Assembly (NCBI RefSeq): GCF_000344805.1
Contig: NC_020453.1
Coordinates: 2,542,001 to 2,606,000 of the forward strand
Source: Bradyrhizobium oligotrophicum S58
GTDB lineage: Bacteria; Pseudomonadota; Alphaproteobacteria; Rhizobiales; Xanthobacteraceae
Reading direction: 5' to 3'
DNA: 64,000 nucleotides
The notes under the pieces are model-generated. The model worked only from the letters and a program-made list of their open reading frames with translations, made no database searches and was not told where the DNA came from. Made by a program: the position numbers and the translations under genes. Shown piece by piece: positions 55,511 through 64,000 of the stretch (position 1 is the stretch's first letter; every line of letters begins with the position of its first letter).

Positions 55511-57070
55511 ATGACGCAGTCTGCCGAACATGTGCTCGATCACTTCGAGCTTTTCCGTGGTCCCGAATACCAGCAGATGCTGGCGAACAAGAAGAAGATG
55601 TTCGAGAATCCGCGCGATCCCGCCGAGGTCGAGCGCATTCGCGAATGGGCCAAGACGCCCGAATACCGCGAGAAGAACTTCGCCCGCGAGGCGCTGACCG
55701 TCAATCCGGCCAAGGCCTGCCAGCCACTCGGCGCCGTGTTCGTCGCGGTCGGATTCGAAGGCACGATGCCGTTCGTGCATGGCTCGCAGGGGTGCGTGGC
55801 CTACTATCGCAGCCATCTGTCGCGCCATTTCAAGGAGCCGAGCTCCTGTGTGTCGTCGTCGATGACCGAGGACGCTGCGGTGTTCGGCGGCCTCAACAAC
55901 ATGATCGACGGCCTCGCCAACACATACAGCATGTACAAGCCGAAGATGATCGCGGTCTCCACCACCTGCATGGCGGAAGTGATCGGCGACGACCTGAATG
56001 CCTTCATCAAGACGTCGAAGGAGAAGGGCTCGGTTCCAGCCGAATACGACGTTCCGTTCGCGCATACGCCCGCTTTCGTCGGCAGCCACGTCACCGGCTA
56101 CGACAATGCGCTCAAGGGCATCATCGAACACTTCTGGGACGGCAAGGCCGGCACCGCGCCGAAGCTCGAGCGCGTCCCGAACGAGAAGATCAACTTCATC
56201 GGCGGCTTCGACGGCTACACCGTCGGCAATCTCCGGGAGATCAAGCGCATCTTCAAGACGATGGGAATCGACTACACGATCCTCGGTGACAACGAGAACG
56301 TGTTCGATACCCCCACCGACGGCGAGTTCCGCATGTACGCTGGCGGCACCACGCTGGAGGATGCGGCCAACGCGATCCATGCCAAGGCGACCATCTCGAT
56401 GCAGGAATATTGCACCGAGAAGACGCTGCCGATGATCGGAAACCACGGCCAGGAAGTGGTCGCCTTCAATCATCCGGTCGGCGTGACCGGCACCGACGCC
56501 TTCATCATGGCGCTGTCGCGCATCACCGGCAAGGAGATCCCGGAAGAGATCGCACTCGAGCGGGGCCGCCTGGTCGACGCGATCGCGGACTCCAGCGCGC
56601 ACATCCATGGCAAGAAGTTCGCGATCTACGGCGATCCGGACCTCTGCCTCGGCCTCGCCGCGTTCCTGCTCGAGCTTGGCGCTGAGCCGACCCACGTGCT
56701 CGCCACCAACGGCAACAAGCACTGGGCCGAGAAGGTGCAGGCGGTGTTCGACAGCTCGCCGTTCGGCAAGAACTGCCACGTGTATCCCGGCAAGGATCTC
56801 TGGCACATGCGCTCGCTGCTGTTCACCGAGCCGGTCGACTTTCTGATCGGCAACACCTACGGCAAGTATCTGGAGCGCGACACCGGCACGCCGCTGATCC
56901 GCATCGGTTTCCCGATCTTCGATCGCCACCACAAGCATCGCTATCCGGTGTGGGGCTATCAGGGCGGCCTGAACGTGCTGGTCACGATCCTCGACAAGAT
57001 CTTCGACGAGATCGACCGCAACACCAACGTGCCGGCCAAGTCGGACTACAGCTTCGACATCATTCGCTAA
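55511..57070 (+). CDS. nifK: Nitrogenase molybdenum-iron protein beta chain NifK
   Basis: The 519-residue protein has the P-cluster ligands in [30 protein letters not shown] and [12 protein letters not shown]. The extended N-terminus (residues 1-60) is standard for the group. It completes the NifD2K2 tetramer. A GAGAGGG ribosome-binding site precedes the ATG. Confidence 0.99.
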   Translation: MTQSAEHVLDHFELFRGPEYQQMLANKKKMFENPRDPAEVERIREWAKTPEYREKNFAREALTVNPAKACQPLGAVFVAVGFEGTMPFVHGSQGCVAYYRSHLSRHFKEPSSCVSSSMTEDAAVFGGLNNMIDGLANTYSMYKPKMIAVSTTCMAEVIGDDLNAFIKTSKEKGSVPAEYDVPFAHTPAFVGSHVTGYDNALKGIIEHFWDGKAGTAPKLERVPNEKINFIGGFDGYTVGNLREIKRIFKTMGIDYTILGDNENVFDTPTDGEFRMYAGGTTLEDAANAIHAKATISMQEYCTEKTLPMIGNHGQEVVAFNHPVGVTGTDAFIMALSRITGKEIPEEIALERGRLVDAIADSSAHIHGKKFAIYGDPDLCLGLAAFLLELGAEPTHVLATNGNKHWAEKVQAVFDSSPFGKNCHVYPGKDLWHMRSLLFTEPVDFLIGNTYGKYLERDTGTPLIRIGFPIFDRHHKHRYPVWGYQGGLNVLVTILDKIFDEIDRNTNVPAKSDYSFDIIR

Positions 57071-57077
57071 GTACGGT

Positions 57078-57156
57078 GCGCGGCGGCTCCTCAGAGCTGC
57101 CGCGCTTCGATCTGGAGGACGAGGCTCACGGGGAAGGCAACGAAAGCCTGAGCCTC
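57078..57156 (+). terminator. Two stem-loops at the nifK-nifE junction
   Basis: GCGCGGCGGCTC (57078-57089) pairs with GAGCTGCCGCGC (57094-57105) with one G-U. Then GAGGCTCA (57121-57128) pairs perfectly with TGAGCCTC (57149-57156), directly enclosing GGC/GCC (57136-57138, 57146-57148). They probably separate nifHDK levels from nifEN levels. No promoter for nifE is visible. Confidence 0.65.
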
Positions 57157-57199
57157 CTCTCTCAAAGACGCGCACGCGGTCCGCCAACAGGAGAAGCCA

Positions 57200-58873
57200 A
57201 TGAGCTCGCTGTCTGCCACGATCCAGAACGTCTTCAACGAGCCGGGTTGCGGCAAGAACGCCAACAAGTCCGAGGCCGAGCGCAAGAAGGGCTGCACCAA
57301 GCAGCTGCAGCCGGGTGGCGCGGCCGGCGGTTGCGCCTTCGACGGCGCCAAGGTCGCACTGCAGCCGCTGGCTGACGTAGCCCATCTCGTGCACGGGCCG
57401 ATCGCCTGCGAAGGAAATTCCTGGGACAACCGTGGTGCAGCCTCGTCGGGCTCGCAGCTCTGGCGCACCGGTTTTACCACCGACATCAACGAGACCGACG
57501 TTGTGTTCGGCGGCGAGAAGCGGCTGTACAAGGCGATCAAGGAAATCATCGAGAAGTACGACCCGCCGGCGGTCTTCGTCTACCAGACCTGCGTGCCGGC
57601 CATGACCGGCGACGACATCAATGCCGTCTGCAAGGCGGCGTCTGCGAAGTTCGGCAAGCCCTGCATTCCCGTCAATTCGCCTGGCTTCGTCGGGCCGAAG
57701 AACCTCGGCAACAAGCTCGCCGGCGAGGCTCTGCTCGACCATGTCATCGGCACGGTCGAGCCGGAGGTCACGACGCCCTACGACCTCAACATCATCGGCG
57801 AATACAATCTGTCCGGCGAATTGTGGCAGGTGAAGCCGTTGTTCGACGAGCTCGGAATCCGGATCTCCGCCTGCATCTCCGGCGACGGCCGCTACAAGGA
57901 CGTGGCCTCGTCGCACCGCGCCCGCGCCGCGATGATGGTGTGCTCCAAGGCGATGATCAACGTCGCCCGCAAGATGGAGGAGCGCTACGGCATCCCGTTC
58001 TTCGAGGGTTCGTTCTACGGCATCCAGGACTCCTCGGATTCGCTGCGCGAGATCGCGCGGCTGCTGGTCGAGCGCGGCGCGCCGGCCGATCTGCTCGACC
58101 GCACCGAGGCGGTGATCGCGCGCGAGGAAGCCAAGGCGTGGGCCGCGATCGAGCCGTTCAAGCAGCGGCTGACCGGCAAGAAAGTGCTGCTGATCACCGG
58201 CGGCGTGAAGTCGTGGTCGGTGGTGGCGGCGCTGCAGGAGGCCGGCATGGAACTGGTCGGCACCAGCGTCAAGAAGTCCACCAAGGAGGACAAGGAGCGC
58301 ATCAAGGAGCTGATGGGCCAGGACGCGCACATGATCGACGATATGGCGCCGCGCGAAATGTACAAGATGCTCAAGGACGCCAAGGCCGACATCATGCTGT
58401 CCGGTGGCAAGTCGCAGTTCGTGGCGCTCAAGGCCGCGATGCCCTGGCTTGACATCAACCAGGAGCGATCGCACGCCTTCATGGGCTACATCGGCATGGT
58501 CAAGCTGGTGGCGGAGATCGACAAGGCGATTTACAATCCGATGTGGGCCCAGCTGCGCAAGCGAGCTCCGTGGGAGACCGCCAGCAACACCTGGCAGGCC
58601 AAGGCGATCGCGCAGGCCAATGCCGAAGCCGCGGCGCTCGCGGCTGATCCCGTCGCGGCGGAAGCCGCGCGGCGCGCCAAGAAGATCTGCCACTGCAAGT
58701 CGGTCGATCTCGGCACCATCGAGGATGCCATCAAGGCGCACGCTCTCAACGACGTCGCCGGTGTTCGTACCCATACCAACGCCTCGGGCGGCTGCGGCGC
58801 CTGCGCCGGGCGGGTCGAGGACATCCTGGCCCGCGTGAGCGCGCCCGCCGAACTGCTGCAGGCGGCGGAGTAG
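57200..58873 (+). CDS. nifE: NifE, FeMo-cofactor scaffold subunit, with C-terminal Bfd-like domain
   Basis: The 557-residue protein has the NifE core: PLADVAHLVHGPIACEGNSWDNRG, TCVPAMTGDDINAV, ISGDGRYKDVASSHRA and GGVKSWSVVAALQEAG. After residue 480 comes an alanine-rich linker, then KKICHCKSVDLGTIEDAI and GGCGACAGRVEDIL. The cysteines C497, C499, C532 and C535 make the C-x-C-x32-C-x2-C pattern of a Bfd-type 2Fe-2S domain. NifEN converts the NifB cofactor to FeMo-cofactor. The extra domain may hold a 2Fe-2S cluster for electron supply. Confidence 0.96.
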   Translation: MSSLSATIQNVFNEPGCGKNANKSEAERKKGCTKQLQPGGAAGGCAFDGAKVALQPLADVAHLVHGPIACEGNSWDNRGAASSGSQLWRTGFTTDINETDVVFGGEKRLYKAIKEIIEKYDPPAVFVYQTCVPAMTGDDINAVCKAASAKFGKPCIPVNSPGFVGPKNLGNKLAGEALLDHVIGTVEPEVTTPYDLNIIGEYNLSGELWQVKPLFDELGIRISACISGDGRYKDVASSHRARAAMMVCSKAMINVARKMEERYGIPFFEGSFYGIQDSSDSLREIARLLVERGAPADLLDRTEAVIAREEAKAWAAIEPFKQRLTGKKVLLITGGVKSWSVVAALQEAGMELVGTSVKKSTKEDKERIKELMGQDAHMIDDMAPREMYKMLKDAKADIMLSGGKSQFVALKAAMPWLDINQERSHAFMGYIGMVKLVAEIDKAIYNPMWAQLRKRAPWETASNTWQAKAIAQANAEAAALAADPVAAEAARRAKKICHCKSVDLGTIEDAIKAHALNDVAGVRTHTNASGGCGACAGRVEDILARVSAPAELLQAAE

Positions 58874-58884
58874 GGCGGACGCTC

Positions 58885-60285
58885 ATGGCCAAGGTCACCA
58901 TTGGAAAGAAGGCCTGCGCGGTCAATCCGCTCAAGATGAGCCAGCCGATTGGCGGCGCGTTCGCCTTCCTCGGCCTGCGCGGCGCGATGCCGCTGCTGCA
59001 CGGCTCGCAGGGCTGCACTTCGTTCGGACTGACGCTGTTCGTGCGCCACTTCAAGGAAGCGGTGCCGATGCAGACCACCGCAATGAGCGAGGTCGCGACC
59101 GTGCTCGGCGGCTATGAGAATGTCGAGCAGGCGATCCTCAACATCCATAAGCGGCAGAAGCCGGAGATCATCGGCATCTGCTCGACCGGTGTGACCGAGA
59201 CCAAGGGCGACGACGTCGATGGCTACATCAGGCTGATCCGAGAAAAGCATCCGGAGCTCGCGAGCTATCCGCTGGTCTATGTCTCGACCCCGGACTTCAA
59301 GGACGCGTTCCAGGACGGCTGGGACAAGACCGTGGCCAAGATGGTCGAGGTGCTGGTCGACAAGCCGACATCGACGCGGCGCGATCCCGCGCGGGTCAAT
59401 GTACTGCCCGGCTGCCATCTGACGCCTGGCGATATCGAGGAGCTGCGCACCATCATCGAAGATTTCGGCCTGGAGCCATCGTTCCTGCCGGATATCGGTG
59501 GCTCGCTCGACGGCCATATCCCCGACGAGTTCACGCCGACCACGATCGGCGGCATCGGGTTGGAAGAGATCGCGATGATGGGCAGCGCGAGCTGGACGAT
59601 CGCGATCGGCGCGCAGATGAAGCGCGCGGCGGAAGCGATGCAAGTCAGGACCGGCGTGCCGTACCGGCTGTTCGAGCGTCTGTGTGGGCTGCTGCCGAAC
59701 GACGAGCTGATGACGTTCCTAAGCGAGATCTCGGGACGACCCGTGCCGGCGAAATATCGCCGGCAGCGCGGCCAGCTCGCCGACGCCATGCTGGATGCGC
59801 ACTTCCACATCGGCGGCCGCAGGCTCGCCATCGGCGCCGAGCCAGACCTGCTGTTCGACGTCTCGAGCATGCTGCACGAGATGGGCGCGCAGGTCGCAGT
59901 GGCGGTCACCACGACGCAGTCGCCCCTGCTGGAGCGCATGCCGTGCGACGAGGTGCTGATCGGCGATCTCGAAGATCTCGAGAACCTGGCCAAGGCGCGT
60001 GACTGCGCTCTGATGATGACGCATTCGCACGGCCGCCAGGCGGCGTCGCGGCTGAAGATCCCGTTCTATCGGATCGGCTTCCCGATGTTCGACCGGCTCG
60101 GGGCAGGGCATCTGCTGACGGTCGGCTATCGCGGCACTCGCGATCTGATCTTCGCGCTGGCCAACCTCATCATCGCCGATCGCGAGGACAACCACCAGCC
60201 GACGCCCGACACTTGGCTCGATCCTTGGGCCGAGGCCCAGCAGGCACCGTCGCCGGACTCCGCCGTCGTGGCGCCACTGCATTGA
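58885..60285 (+). CDS. nifN: NifN, FeMo-cofactor scaffold subunit
   Basis: The 466-residue NifK-like protein has GSQGCTSFGLTLFVRHFKEAVPMQTTAMSE near the start, CSTGVTETKGDDVDGY, NVLPGCHLTPGDIEELR and HSHGRQAASRLKIPFYRIGFP. Together with NifE it forms the scaffold. The gene lies 11 bp after nifE. Confidence 0.98.
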   Translation: MAKVTIGKKACAVNPLKMSQPIGGAFAFLGLRGAMPLLHGSQGCTSFGLTLFVRHFKEAVPMQTTAMSEVATVLGGYENVEQAILNIHKRQKPEIIGICSTGVTETKGDDVDGYIRLIREKHPELASYPLVYVSTPDFKDAFQDGWDKTVAKMVEVLVDKPTSTRRDPARVNVLPGCHLTPGDIEELRTIIEDFGLEPSFLPDIGGSLDGHIPDEFTPTTIGGIGLEEIAMMGSASWTIAIGAQMKRAAEAMQVRTGVPYRLFERLCGLLPNDELMTFLSEISGRPVPAKYRRQRGQLADAMLDAHFHIGGRRLAIGAEPDLLFDVSSMLHEMGAQVAVAVTTTQSPLLERMPCDEVLIGDLEDLENLAKARDCALMMTHSHGRQAASRLKIPFYRIGFPMFDRLGAGHLLTVGYRGTRDLIFALANLIIADREDNHQPTPDTWLDPWAEAQQAPSPDSAVVAPLH

Positions 60286-60310
60286 CGTTTCAGGAGAAAG
60301 GACCGACGAC

Positions 60311-60706
60311 ATGAAAGTCGCATTCGCTACCCAGGATCTGAAACGCGTCGATGCCCATTTCGGCTGGGCCAAGAACATCGCGATCTATGACGTCGACCCC
60401 GATGGACATCGTTTCGTCGAGGCCGTCGAGTTCGACGGCGATCTCAAGGAAGACGGCAACGAGGACAAGCTGGCGCCGAAGATCGAGGCGATCAAGGATT
60501 GCGCGATCCTCTATGTCGCTGCGATCGGCGGCTCCGGCGCGGCGCGCGTCGTTGCCAACAACATCCATCCGATGAAGGTCACCCAGCCCGAGGAGATCAG
60601 CGATCTCCTGGGCAAGCTGCAGGCCGTCTTGGCCGGCACGCCGCCGCCCTGGCTGCGCAAGGCGCTGGCCAAGGGCCAGGAACGTGTTCTCGATTTCGAG
60701 GAATGA
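60311..60706 (+). CDS. nifX: NifX, cofactor-binding protein
   Basis: The 131-residue protein starts [21 protein letters not shown] and carries [21 protein letters not shown], both typical of NifX. It stores or carries the iron-molybdenum cofactor precursor between NifB, NifEN and nitrogenase. It lies 25 bp after nifN. Confidence 0.97.
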   Translation: MKVAFATQDLKRVDAHFGWAKNIAIYDVDPDGHRFVEAVEFDGDLKEDGNEDKLAPKIEAIKDCAILYVAAIGGSGAARVVANNIHPMKVTQPEEISDLLGKLQAVLAGTPPPWLRKALAKGQERVLDFEE

Positions 60707-60716
60707 GGAAACCAAC

Positions 60717-61187
60717 ATGTCCGATACCGCGGTAGCCGTCGAAGCCGTCCCCGCCGAGCAGCGTCCTTTCGTCAAGGAGCTGATCAAGGTCTGGCGCGCC
60801 CAGGACACGCACGGGGCCTGGGAAGGCAAGAAAGACATCGACCTGCTCGAGCCCTACATCCTGGACAAGGAGAAGCGGCGGGCCCTGCCGATCATCGGCG
60901 ATCCCGATCCCGAGACGATCTGGCGGCTCGAGCTGTTCTTCAACGCGATCGCGCTGTCGATCGAGAAGGCTACCGGCGTGATGATCTCGCCGATGCTCAA
61001 GATGAGCCACGAAGGCTTTGGACGGATGGTGCTGATCGGCGGCCGGCTGATCGTGGTCAACAAGCAGCTGCGCGATGTGCACCGCTTCGGCTTCGACAAT
61101 CTCGGCAAGCTGGCGGACGAGGGCGACAAGTTCGTCAACGCCGGCGTCGAGATGATCGAGAAGTTCAAGGACGTCGCGAATTACTAA
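60717..61187 (+). CDS. NifX-associated nitrogen fixation protein (DUF269)
   Basis: The 156-residue protein has the DUF269 features: [21 protein letters not shown] near 14-34 and [29 protein letters not shown] toward the end. It is found next to nifX in nearly all such clusters. Its function is not established. Start ATG 60717 overlaps no neighbour and follows GAGGAAACC. Confidence 0.95.
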   Translation: MSDTAVAVEAVPAEQRPFVKELIKVWRAQDTHGAWEGKKDIDLLEPYILDKEKRRALPIIGDPDPETIWRLELFFNAIALSIEKATGVMISPMLKMSHEGFGRMVLIGGRLIVVNKQLRDVHRFGFDNLGKLADEGDKFVNAGVEMIEKFKDVANY

Positions 61188-61202
61188 CGGCGAGGATGAG
61201 AG

Positions 61203-61403
61203 ATGAGCGACCTGGACACCCTGAAGGCCGAGATCAAGAAGCTCTCGGCGCGCGCCATGGATGCCAAGATGAACTTGCACGATCTGTCGGAGGAACTGCC
61301 CATCAATTGGGACCAGATCCTGCCGACAGCTCAGAAGGCCCACGAGGCGTTCGCCGAGCTGGAGAAGAAGCGGGCCGAGCTGAAGAAGCTCGAAGCCGCG
61401 TGA
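61203..61403 (+). CDS. CCE_0567-type small metalloprotein
   Basis: The 66-residue helical hairpin protein (DTLKAEIKKLSARAMDAKMNLHDLSEELPINW...) matches DUF683/CCE_0567, a small protein encoded in nif clusters that binds metals in some species. It has no cysteines; the His in NLHDLSE is the probable ligand. Confidence 0.92.
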   Translation: MSDLDTLKAEIKKLSARAMDAKMNLHDLSEELPINWDQILPTAQKAHEAFAELEKKRAELKKLEAA

Positions 61404-61425
61404 GCCTGCACAAGGACCCGTCATA

Positions 61426-61713
61426 ATGTCCAATTCAACCCGCGACGGCCGCGACTGGCGGCCGGATTATCTGGTCGCCATCGATGCCGGCAAGTGTATC
61501 GGCTGCGGCCGCTGCTACAAGGTGTGCGGCCGCGAGGTCATGACCTTGAAGGGCATCAACGACGAGGGCGAGTTCGTCGAACTCGACGACGACGAGGATG
61601 ACGAGGTCGAGAAGAAGATCATGGTCATGCACGACACCGGTGCCTGCATCGGTTGCGGCGCCTGTGCCAGGGTCTGCCCGACCAACTGCCAGACGCATTC
61701 GCCGGCGGCCTGA
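61426..61713 (+). CDS. fdxB: Nif-specific ferredoxin III FdxB
   Basis: The 95-residue ferredoxin has CIGCGRCYKVCG and CIGCGACARVCPTNC, binding two 4Fe-4S clusters. An acidic insertion (VELDDDEDDEVEKK) between the two sets is typical of ferredoxin III. It serves electron supply in cofactor assembly or to nitrogenase. Confidence 0.95.
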   Translation: MSNSTRDGRDWRPDYLVAIDAGKCIGCGRCYKVCGREVMTLKGINDEGEFVELDDDEDDEVEKKIMVMHDTGACIGCGACARVCPTNCQTHSPAA

Positions 61714-61741
61714 GATTGTGGAGCGTGCTGCCGTGCTGCGG

Positions 61742-62059
61742 ATGGAGGCGAAATTCACGATCGGTCAGGTGACCCGGCACCGCGTCTATGATCTGCGCGG
61801 TGTCGTGTTCGACGTCGACCTGTCGTTCTCGGAAGGAGAGGGCTGGCGCGCGATCTCGATGGATGCCAGGCTCGACAAGGAGCAGCCGTTCTACTACCTG
61901 CTCGCCGAATCCGGCGAGAGCAGCTACATCGCCTATGTTCCCGAGCAGAACCTGGTGGCGGACGTCACGGGCGAGCCCGTCAAGCATCCCGACATCGGCG
62001 AGCTGTTCGATGTCGATGATGGCGGCGGCTACCACTACCGCGGGCGGATGTTTCAGTAG
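61742..62059 (+). CDS. hspQ: HspQ-like protein at the end of the nif operon
   Basis: ATG 61742 gives 105 residues (an in-frame GTG lies at 61718). The sequence MEAKFTIGQVTRHRVYDLRGVVFDVD and later PFYYLLAESGESSYIAYVPEQNL match HspQ/YccV, a small hemimethylated-DNA-binding-like protein. In enterobacteria it activates proteolysis by Lon. Its place 28 bp after fdxB on the same strand indicates it belongs to the nif transcript. A role in nitrogenase protein turnover under oxygen or heat stress is possible but not shown. Confidence 0.88.
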   Translation: MEAKFTIGQVTRHRVYDLRGVVFDVDLSFSEGEGWRAISMDARLDKEQPFYYLLAESGESSYIAYVPEQNLVADVTGEPVKHPDIGELFDVDDGGGYHYRGRMFQ

Positions 62060-62070
62060 TCGTTTGATCA

Positions 62071-62310
62071 ACCGTCATTGCGAGGAGCCGCAGGCGACGA
62101 AGCAATCCAGAGTCGTCGTGCCGCCCTGGATCGCTTCGCTTCGCTGCGCTCGCGATGGTATCAGTAGGGTGTTCAAAGGCGCCTGGGCGGTCTCTCAATC
62201 GAGCTCGGTTTAACGCGCCGTGCCCACCATCCGTCCGCGCGCGCGGAACGATCATGGTGCGCACGCCATCGCGCGGCGCTATGCGCCGCCCGACGCTTTG
62301 CCCACCCTAC
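62071..62310. repeat. CATTGCGAGGAGC-type repeat and related sequence after the nif operon
   Basis: GTCATTGCGAGGAGCCG, GACGAAGCAATCCAGAG, CCCTGGATCGCTTCG and GCGCTCGCGATGG (62082-62158) make up a common rhizobial intergenic repeat, with inverted halves around GCAATCCAG. A second repeat type with GCCGCCCGACGCTTTGCCCACCC follows at 62280-62310. No clear terminator is present. No gene is seen in 62060-62320. Confidence 0.65.
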
Positions 62311-62320
62311 GATGCAACGC

Positions 62321-62638
62321 CTACTCGATCCCCTGTTCCCGGGCCTTCCACATCGCGGCGATCCGGAAGCGTTCGTTGATGGCGGCGGGGTTGGCGAGGA
62401 TGTCGGCCTGGGCGGCGGCGAAGGCGCCCTCGACGATCGCGGCCTCGTCCTTGGTCAGGGTGATGCGGCCGGCCATGTGGGTCGCGTCGGGCGCGGCCTC
62501 CCAGATCTTGCGCCGGTTCGGGTGCAGCTTGACCTCAACCAGTTCGAACGCCTCGAGTTCGCCATCCAGACAAATCGCGAGACCGATCACCTCGACCTTG
62601 CGGCCGTCCTGCGTGGTCTTGACCAGGGTCTTTGCCAT
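62321..62638 (-). CDS. Hypothetical protein (105 aa) near sulfurtransferase
   Basis: From ATG 62638 the frame encodes 105 residues beginning MAKTLVKTTQDGRKVEVIGLAICLDGELEAFELVEV and ending in a helical part (EAAIVEGAFAAAQADILANPAAINERF). It looks like a small cytosolic alpha-beta protein. No family is recognised. It lies 31 bp after the sulfurtransferase gene, in the same direction, and may share its transcript. Confidence 0.6.
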   Translation of the reverse strand: MAKTLVKTTQDGRKVEVIGLAICLDGELEAFELVEVKLHPNRRKIWEAAPDATHMAGRITLTKDEAAIVEGAFAAAQADILANPAAINERFRIAAMWKAREQGIE

Positions 62639-62669
62639 GCTCGTACTCCCGTCGTTGCTATCAGCTGAA

Positions 62670-63524
62670 TCACGCAGCCGCCGCCGTGTCGTCGAGCTCG
62701 CTCCATTCAGCCCAGGAGCCGTCGTAGACGGCGGCATCGGGAACGCCCAGCCGATACAGCGCCAGCGCCAGCATGCAGGAGGTGATGCCCGAGGCGCAGG
62801 TGGCGACGATCGGCCTGCCGAGATCGACGCCGGTGGCCGCGAAGCGTGCGGCGAGCGCGTCGGGCGCCATGAGGACGCCGGTGTCGGGATTGACCAGATC
62901 GGCCCAGGGCAGGTTGACCGCGCCGGGGATGTGGCCCTGGCGCTTGAATGTGAACACATCAGCCTGTGTCCCGTCGAACTTGCCGGGGCCGCGCGCGTCA
63001 ACCAGTTGCGCGCTGCCGCTCCGTAGCTGGCCCTGCACGCCGGCCGACGTCGCGACCAGCTTGGGCTTGAAGTCCGCCGTGAAGCTCGCTGGCGCCGGAC
63101 GCACCGGTGTCATTTCCGCCGGCCGCTTCTCCTTGGTCCATTTGCCGAAGCCACCATCGAGCAGCGCGACGTTGTCGTGCCCGAACACGCGGAACATCCA
63201 CCAGACGCGTGCCGCGGCCGAGCCGCCATAGTGGCGGTCATAGACGACGACGCGGTCGGAATTGCCGATGCCGAGCAGTCCGACCTTGAGCGCAAAATCC
63301 TCCGCAGCCGGCAGCATGTGCGGCAGCAGGGTCGATTTGTCGGCGACCTGGTCGATGTCGAAATGCACCGAGCCCGGCAGATGCCGGCCGCGATATTGCG
63401 TGCGGCCGTCGAGATTGGTGCTCGGATGATGCCAGGTGCAGTCGAGGATCTTGATGCCGGGATCGGTGAGGTGCTGCGCCAGCCATTCGGAGCTGACCAG
63501 GGCGTCAGAGGTGTCGGTGCTCAT
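62670..63524 (-). CDS. sseA: Two-domain sulfurtransferase (3-mercaptopyruvate/thiosulfate type)
   Basis: ATG 63524 gives 284 residues with two rhodanese domains: ILDCTWHHPSTNLDGRTQYRGRHLPGSVHFDID in the first, and QGHIPGAVNLPWADL with the active loop TCASGITS (C243) in the second. The CxxGxT/S loop fits 3-mercaptopyruvate sulfurtransferases. It transfers sulfur to thiols or cyanide. Being next to the nif island may be chance. Confidence 0.92.
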   Translation of the reverse strand: MSTDTSDALVSSEWLAQHLTDPGIKILDCTWHHPSTNLDGRTQYRGRHLPGSVHFDIDQVADKSTLLPHMLPAAEDFALKVGLLGIGNSDRVVVYDRHYGGSAAARVWWMFRVFGHDNVALLDGGFGKWTKEKRPAEMTPVRPAPASFTADFKPKLVATSAGVQGQLRSGSAQLVDARGPGKFDGTQADVFTFKRQGHIPGAVNLPWADLVNPDTGVLMAPDALAARFAATGVDLGRPIVATCASGITSCMLALALYRLGVPDAAVYDGSWAEWSELDDTAAAA

Positions 63525-63586
63525 GCGTTCGCTCGCGATGTCGTTGATCCCAAAGAGATGGTCGATCCGATGACGGCCGTGGCGCG

Positions 63587-64000
63587 TCAGAGCGTCTTCG
63601 GCATCGGGTAGCCCGTGCGTGGGTGGGTGTCGTAGTATTCCGGACGCTCGGGCCAGCCGCCTTCGGCGATGATCCTGAACGTCGCAACCGTGACCGGCGC
63701 GCCGGGCGAGCACGACACTTCGGTGAACTTGATCTCGCGTTCGCCCGGACCGGCCGAGAAATCGGCGACCGTGGTGCCGTCGGCCTTGCGGGCGCGCGCA
63801 AAGCCGGGCGTGCCGACCGTGGTGGCGGGCACGGCCGCTGCCACGAAGTTCGGATGCTCGAAGCCGTCCGTCGCCGGGCCGAAAGCGGGAGAGCCGAAGG
63901 TGAAGGTCGCGAGGACGCCGCTGCGATCGACCGGCTTGTCGGCCGTCGTCGGGCGCGCCACCGAGTAGACCGTCAAGGTGCCGCCATCGAGGGCCGCCTT
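63587..64000 (-). CDS. Unknown protein, N-terminus beyond the right edge
   Basis: The minus-strand frame runs unbroken from the window edge to the stop at 63587 (about 137 residues visible). It is beta-rich and contains PTTADKPVDRSGVLATFTFGS, ADFSAGPGEREIKFTEVSCSPGAPVTVATFRI and a final YYDTHPRTGYPMPKTL. No motif is recognised. The ending before the sulfurtransferase gene suggests a shared transcript (62 bp gap). Confidence 0.6.
   Translation of the reverse strand, partial: KAALDGGTLTVYSVARPTTADKPVDRSGVLATFTFGSPAFGPATDGFEHPNFVAAAVPATTVGTPGFARARKADGTTVADFSAGPGEREIKFTEVSCSPGAPVTVATFRIIAEGGWPERPEYYDTHPRTGYPMPKTL

Noticed and set aside
55307..58774. A minus-strand open frame of about 1,150 codons opposite nifK-nifE
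   Set aside because: Shadow frame of nifK and nifE.

Overview
The window looks like chromosome from an alphaproteobacterium of the Bradyrhizobium/Rhodopseudomonas group. It has high GC, a fixR-nifA pair and an O2-sensitive NifA with the C-X11-C-X19-C-X4-C signature. The nifHDKENX block is joined to a SUF operon, and several rhizobial palindromic repeat families are scattered between genes. A SUF set in place of nifS beside nifHDK recalls the photosynthetic, nod-independent bradyrhizobia. That placement is inference from gene content; no search was run. No rRNA, tRNA, CRISPR array or intact insertion sequence was seen.

Region 1 (1-9.1 kb) is a small catabolic locus. It holds a GntR/FCD regulator (cut by the window edge), an NMT1-type substrate-binding protein, two fumarylacetoacetase-fold hydrolases (one with a Tat-like signal), a cyclase/kynurenine-formamidase-like enzyme and an acetamidase/formamidase. 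An isolated ccoG and an IS3-OrfA-like remnant also lie here. Gene-free stretches carry palindromic repeats and a structured element at 4339-4463. At 9.2-12 kb is a two-subunit molybdenum hydroxylase (isoquinoline 1-oxidoreductase type).

Region 2 (12.3-38.3 kb) is a lanthanide/PQQ alcohol-oxidation island. The operon xoxF-xoxG-class III ADH-gfa carries methanol to formaldehyde and into glutathione-linked oxidation; fghA at 35-36 kb supplies the next step. A second PQQ dehydrogenase sits with a cytochrome c and a XoxJ-like protein. Both dehydrogenases carry the Asp-Tyr-Asp motif of lanthanide enzymes, and no mxaFI is present. A lone 26-codon pqqA lies at 21789. The rest is the set of genes usually found with quinoprotein dehydrogenases: SoxYZ-like carrier, zinc metallohydrolase, periplasmic binding proteins, CXXCW protein, beta-propeller, exporter-type ABC pair and a DUF2380 protein. 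A divergent LuxR-type response regulator and histidine kinase beside fghA resemble FlhRS.

Region 3 (38.4-42.2 kb) holds small stress-type proteins, an SDR, an orphan Bfd-like ferredoxin and a YqeB-like molybdenum hydroxylase accessory protein.

Region 4 (42.5-62.1 kb) is the nitrogen fixation island: fixR, nifA, fdxN-sufBCDS, divergent sufE plus a degenerate receiver gene, then nifH-D-K-E-N-X, NifX-associated DUF269, a CCE_0567-type protein, fdxB and hspQ. NifA upstream sites (TGT-N10-ACA) and -24/-12 RpoN promoters can be read by eye before fixR, fdxN-suf, nifH and, divergently, the receiver-sufE pair. The whole SUF supply therefore appears to be under nif control. A perfect FixK/FNR box lies in the nifH/receiver divergent region. 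Strong hairpins sit at the nifH-D, nifD-K and nifK-E junctions.

The right edge (62.3-64 kb) has an uncharacterised 105-aa protein, a two-domain sulfurtransferase and a truncated unknown gene.
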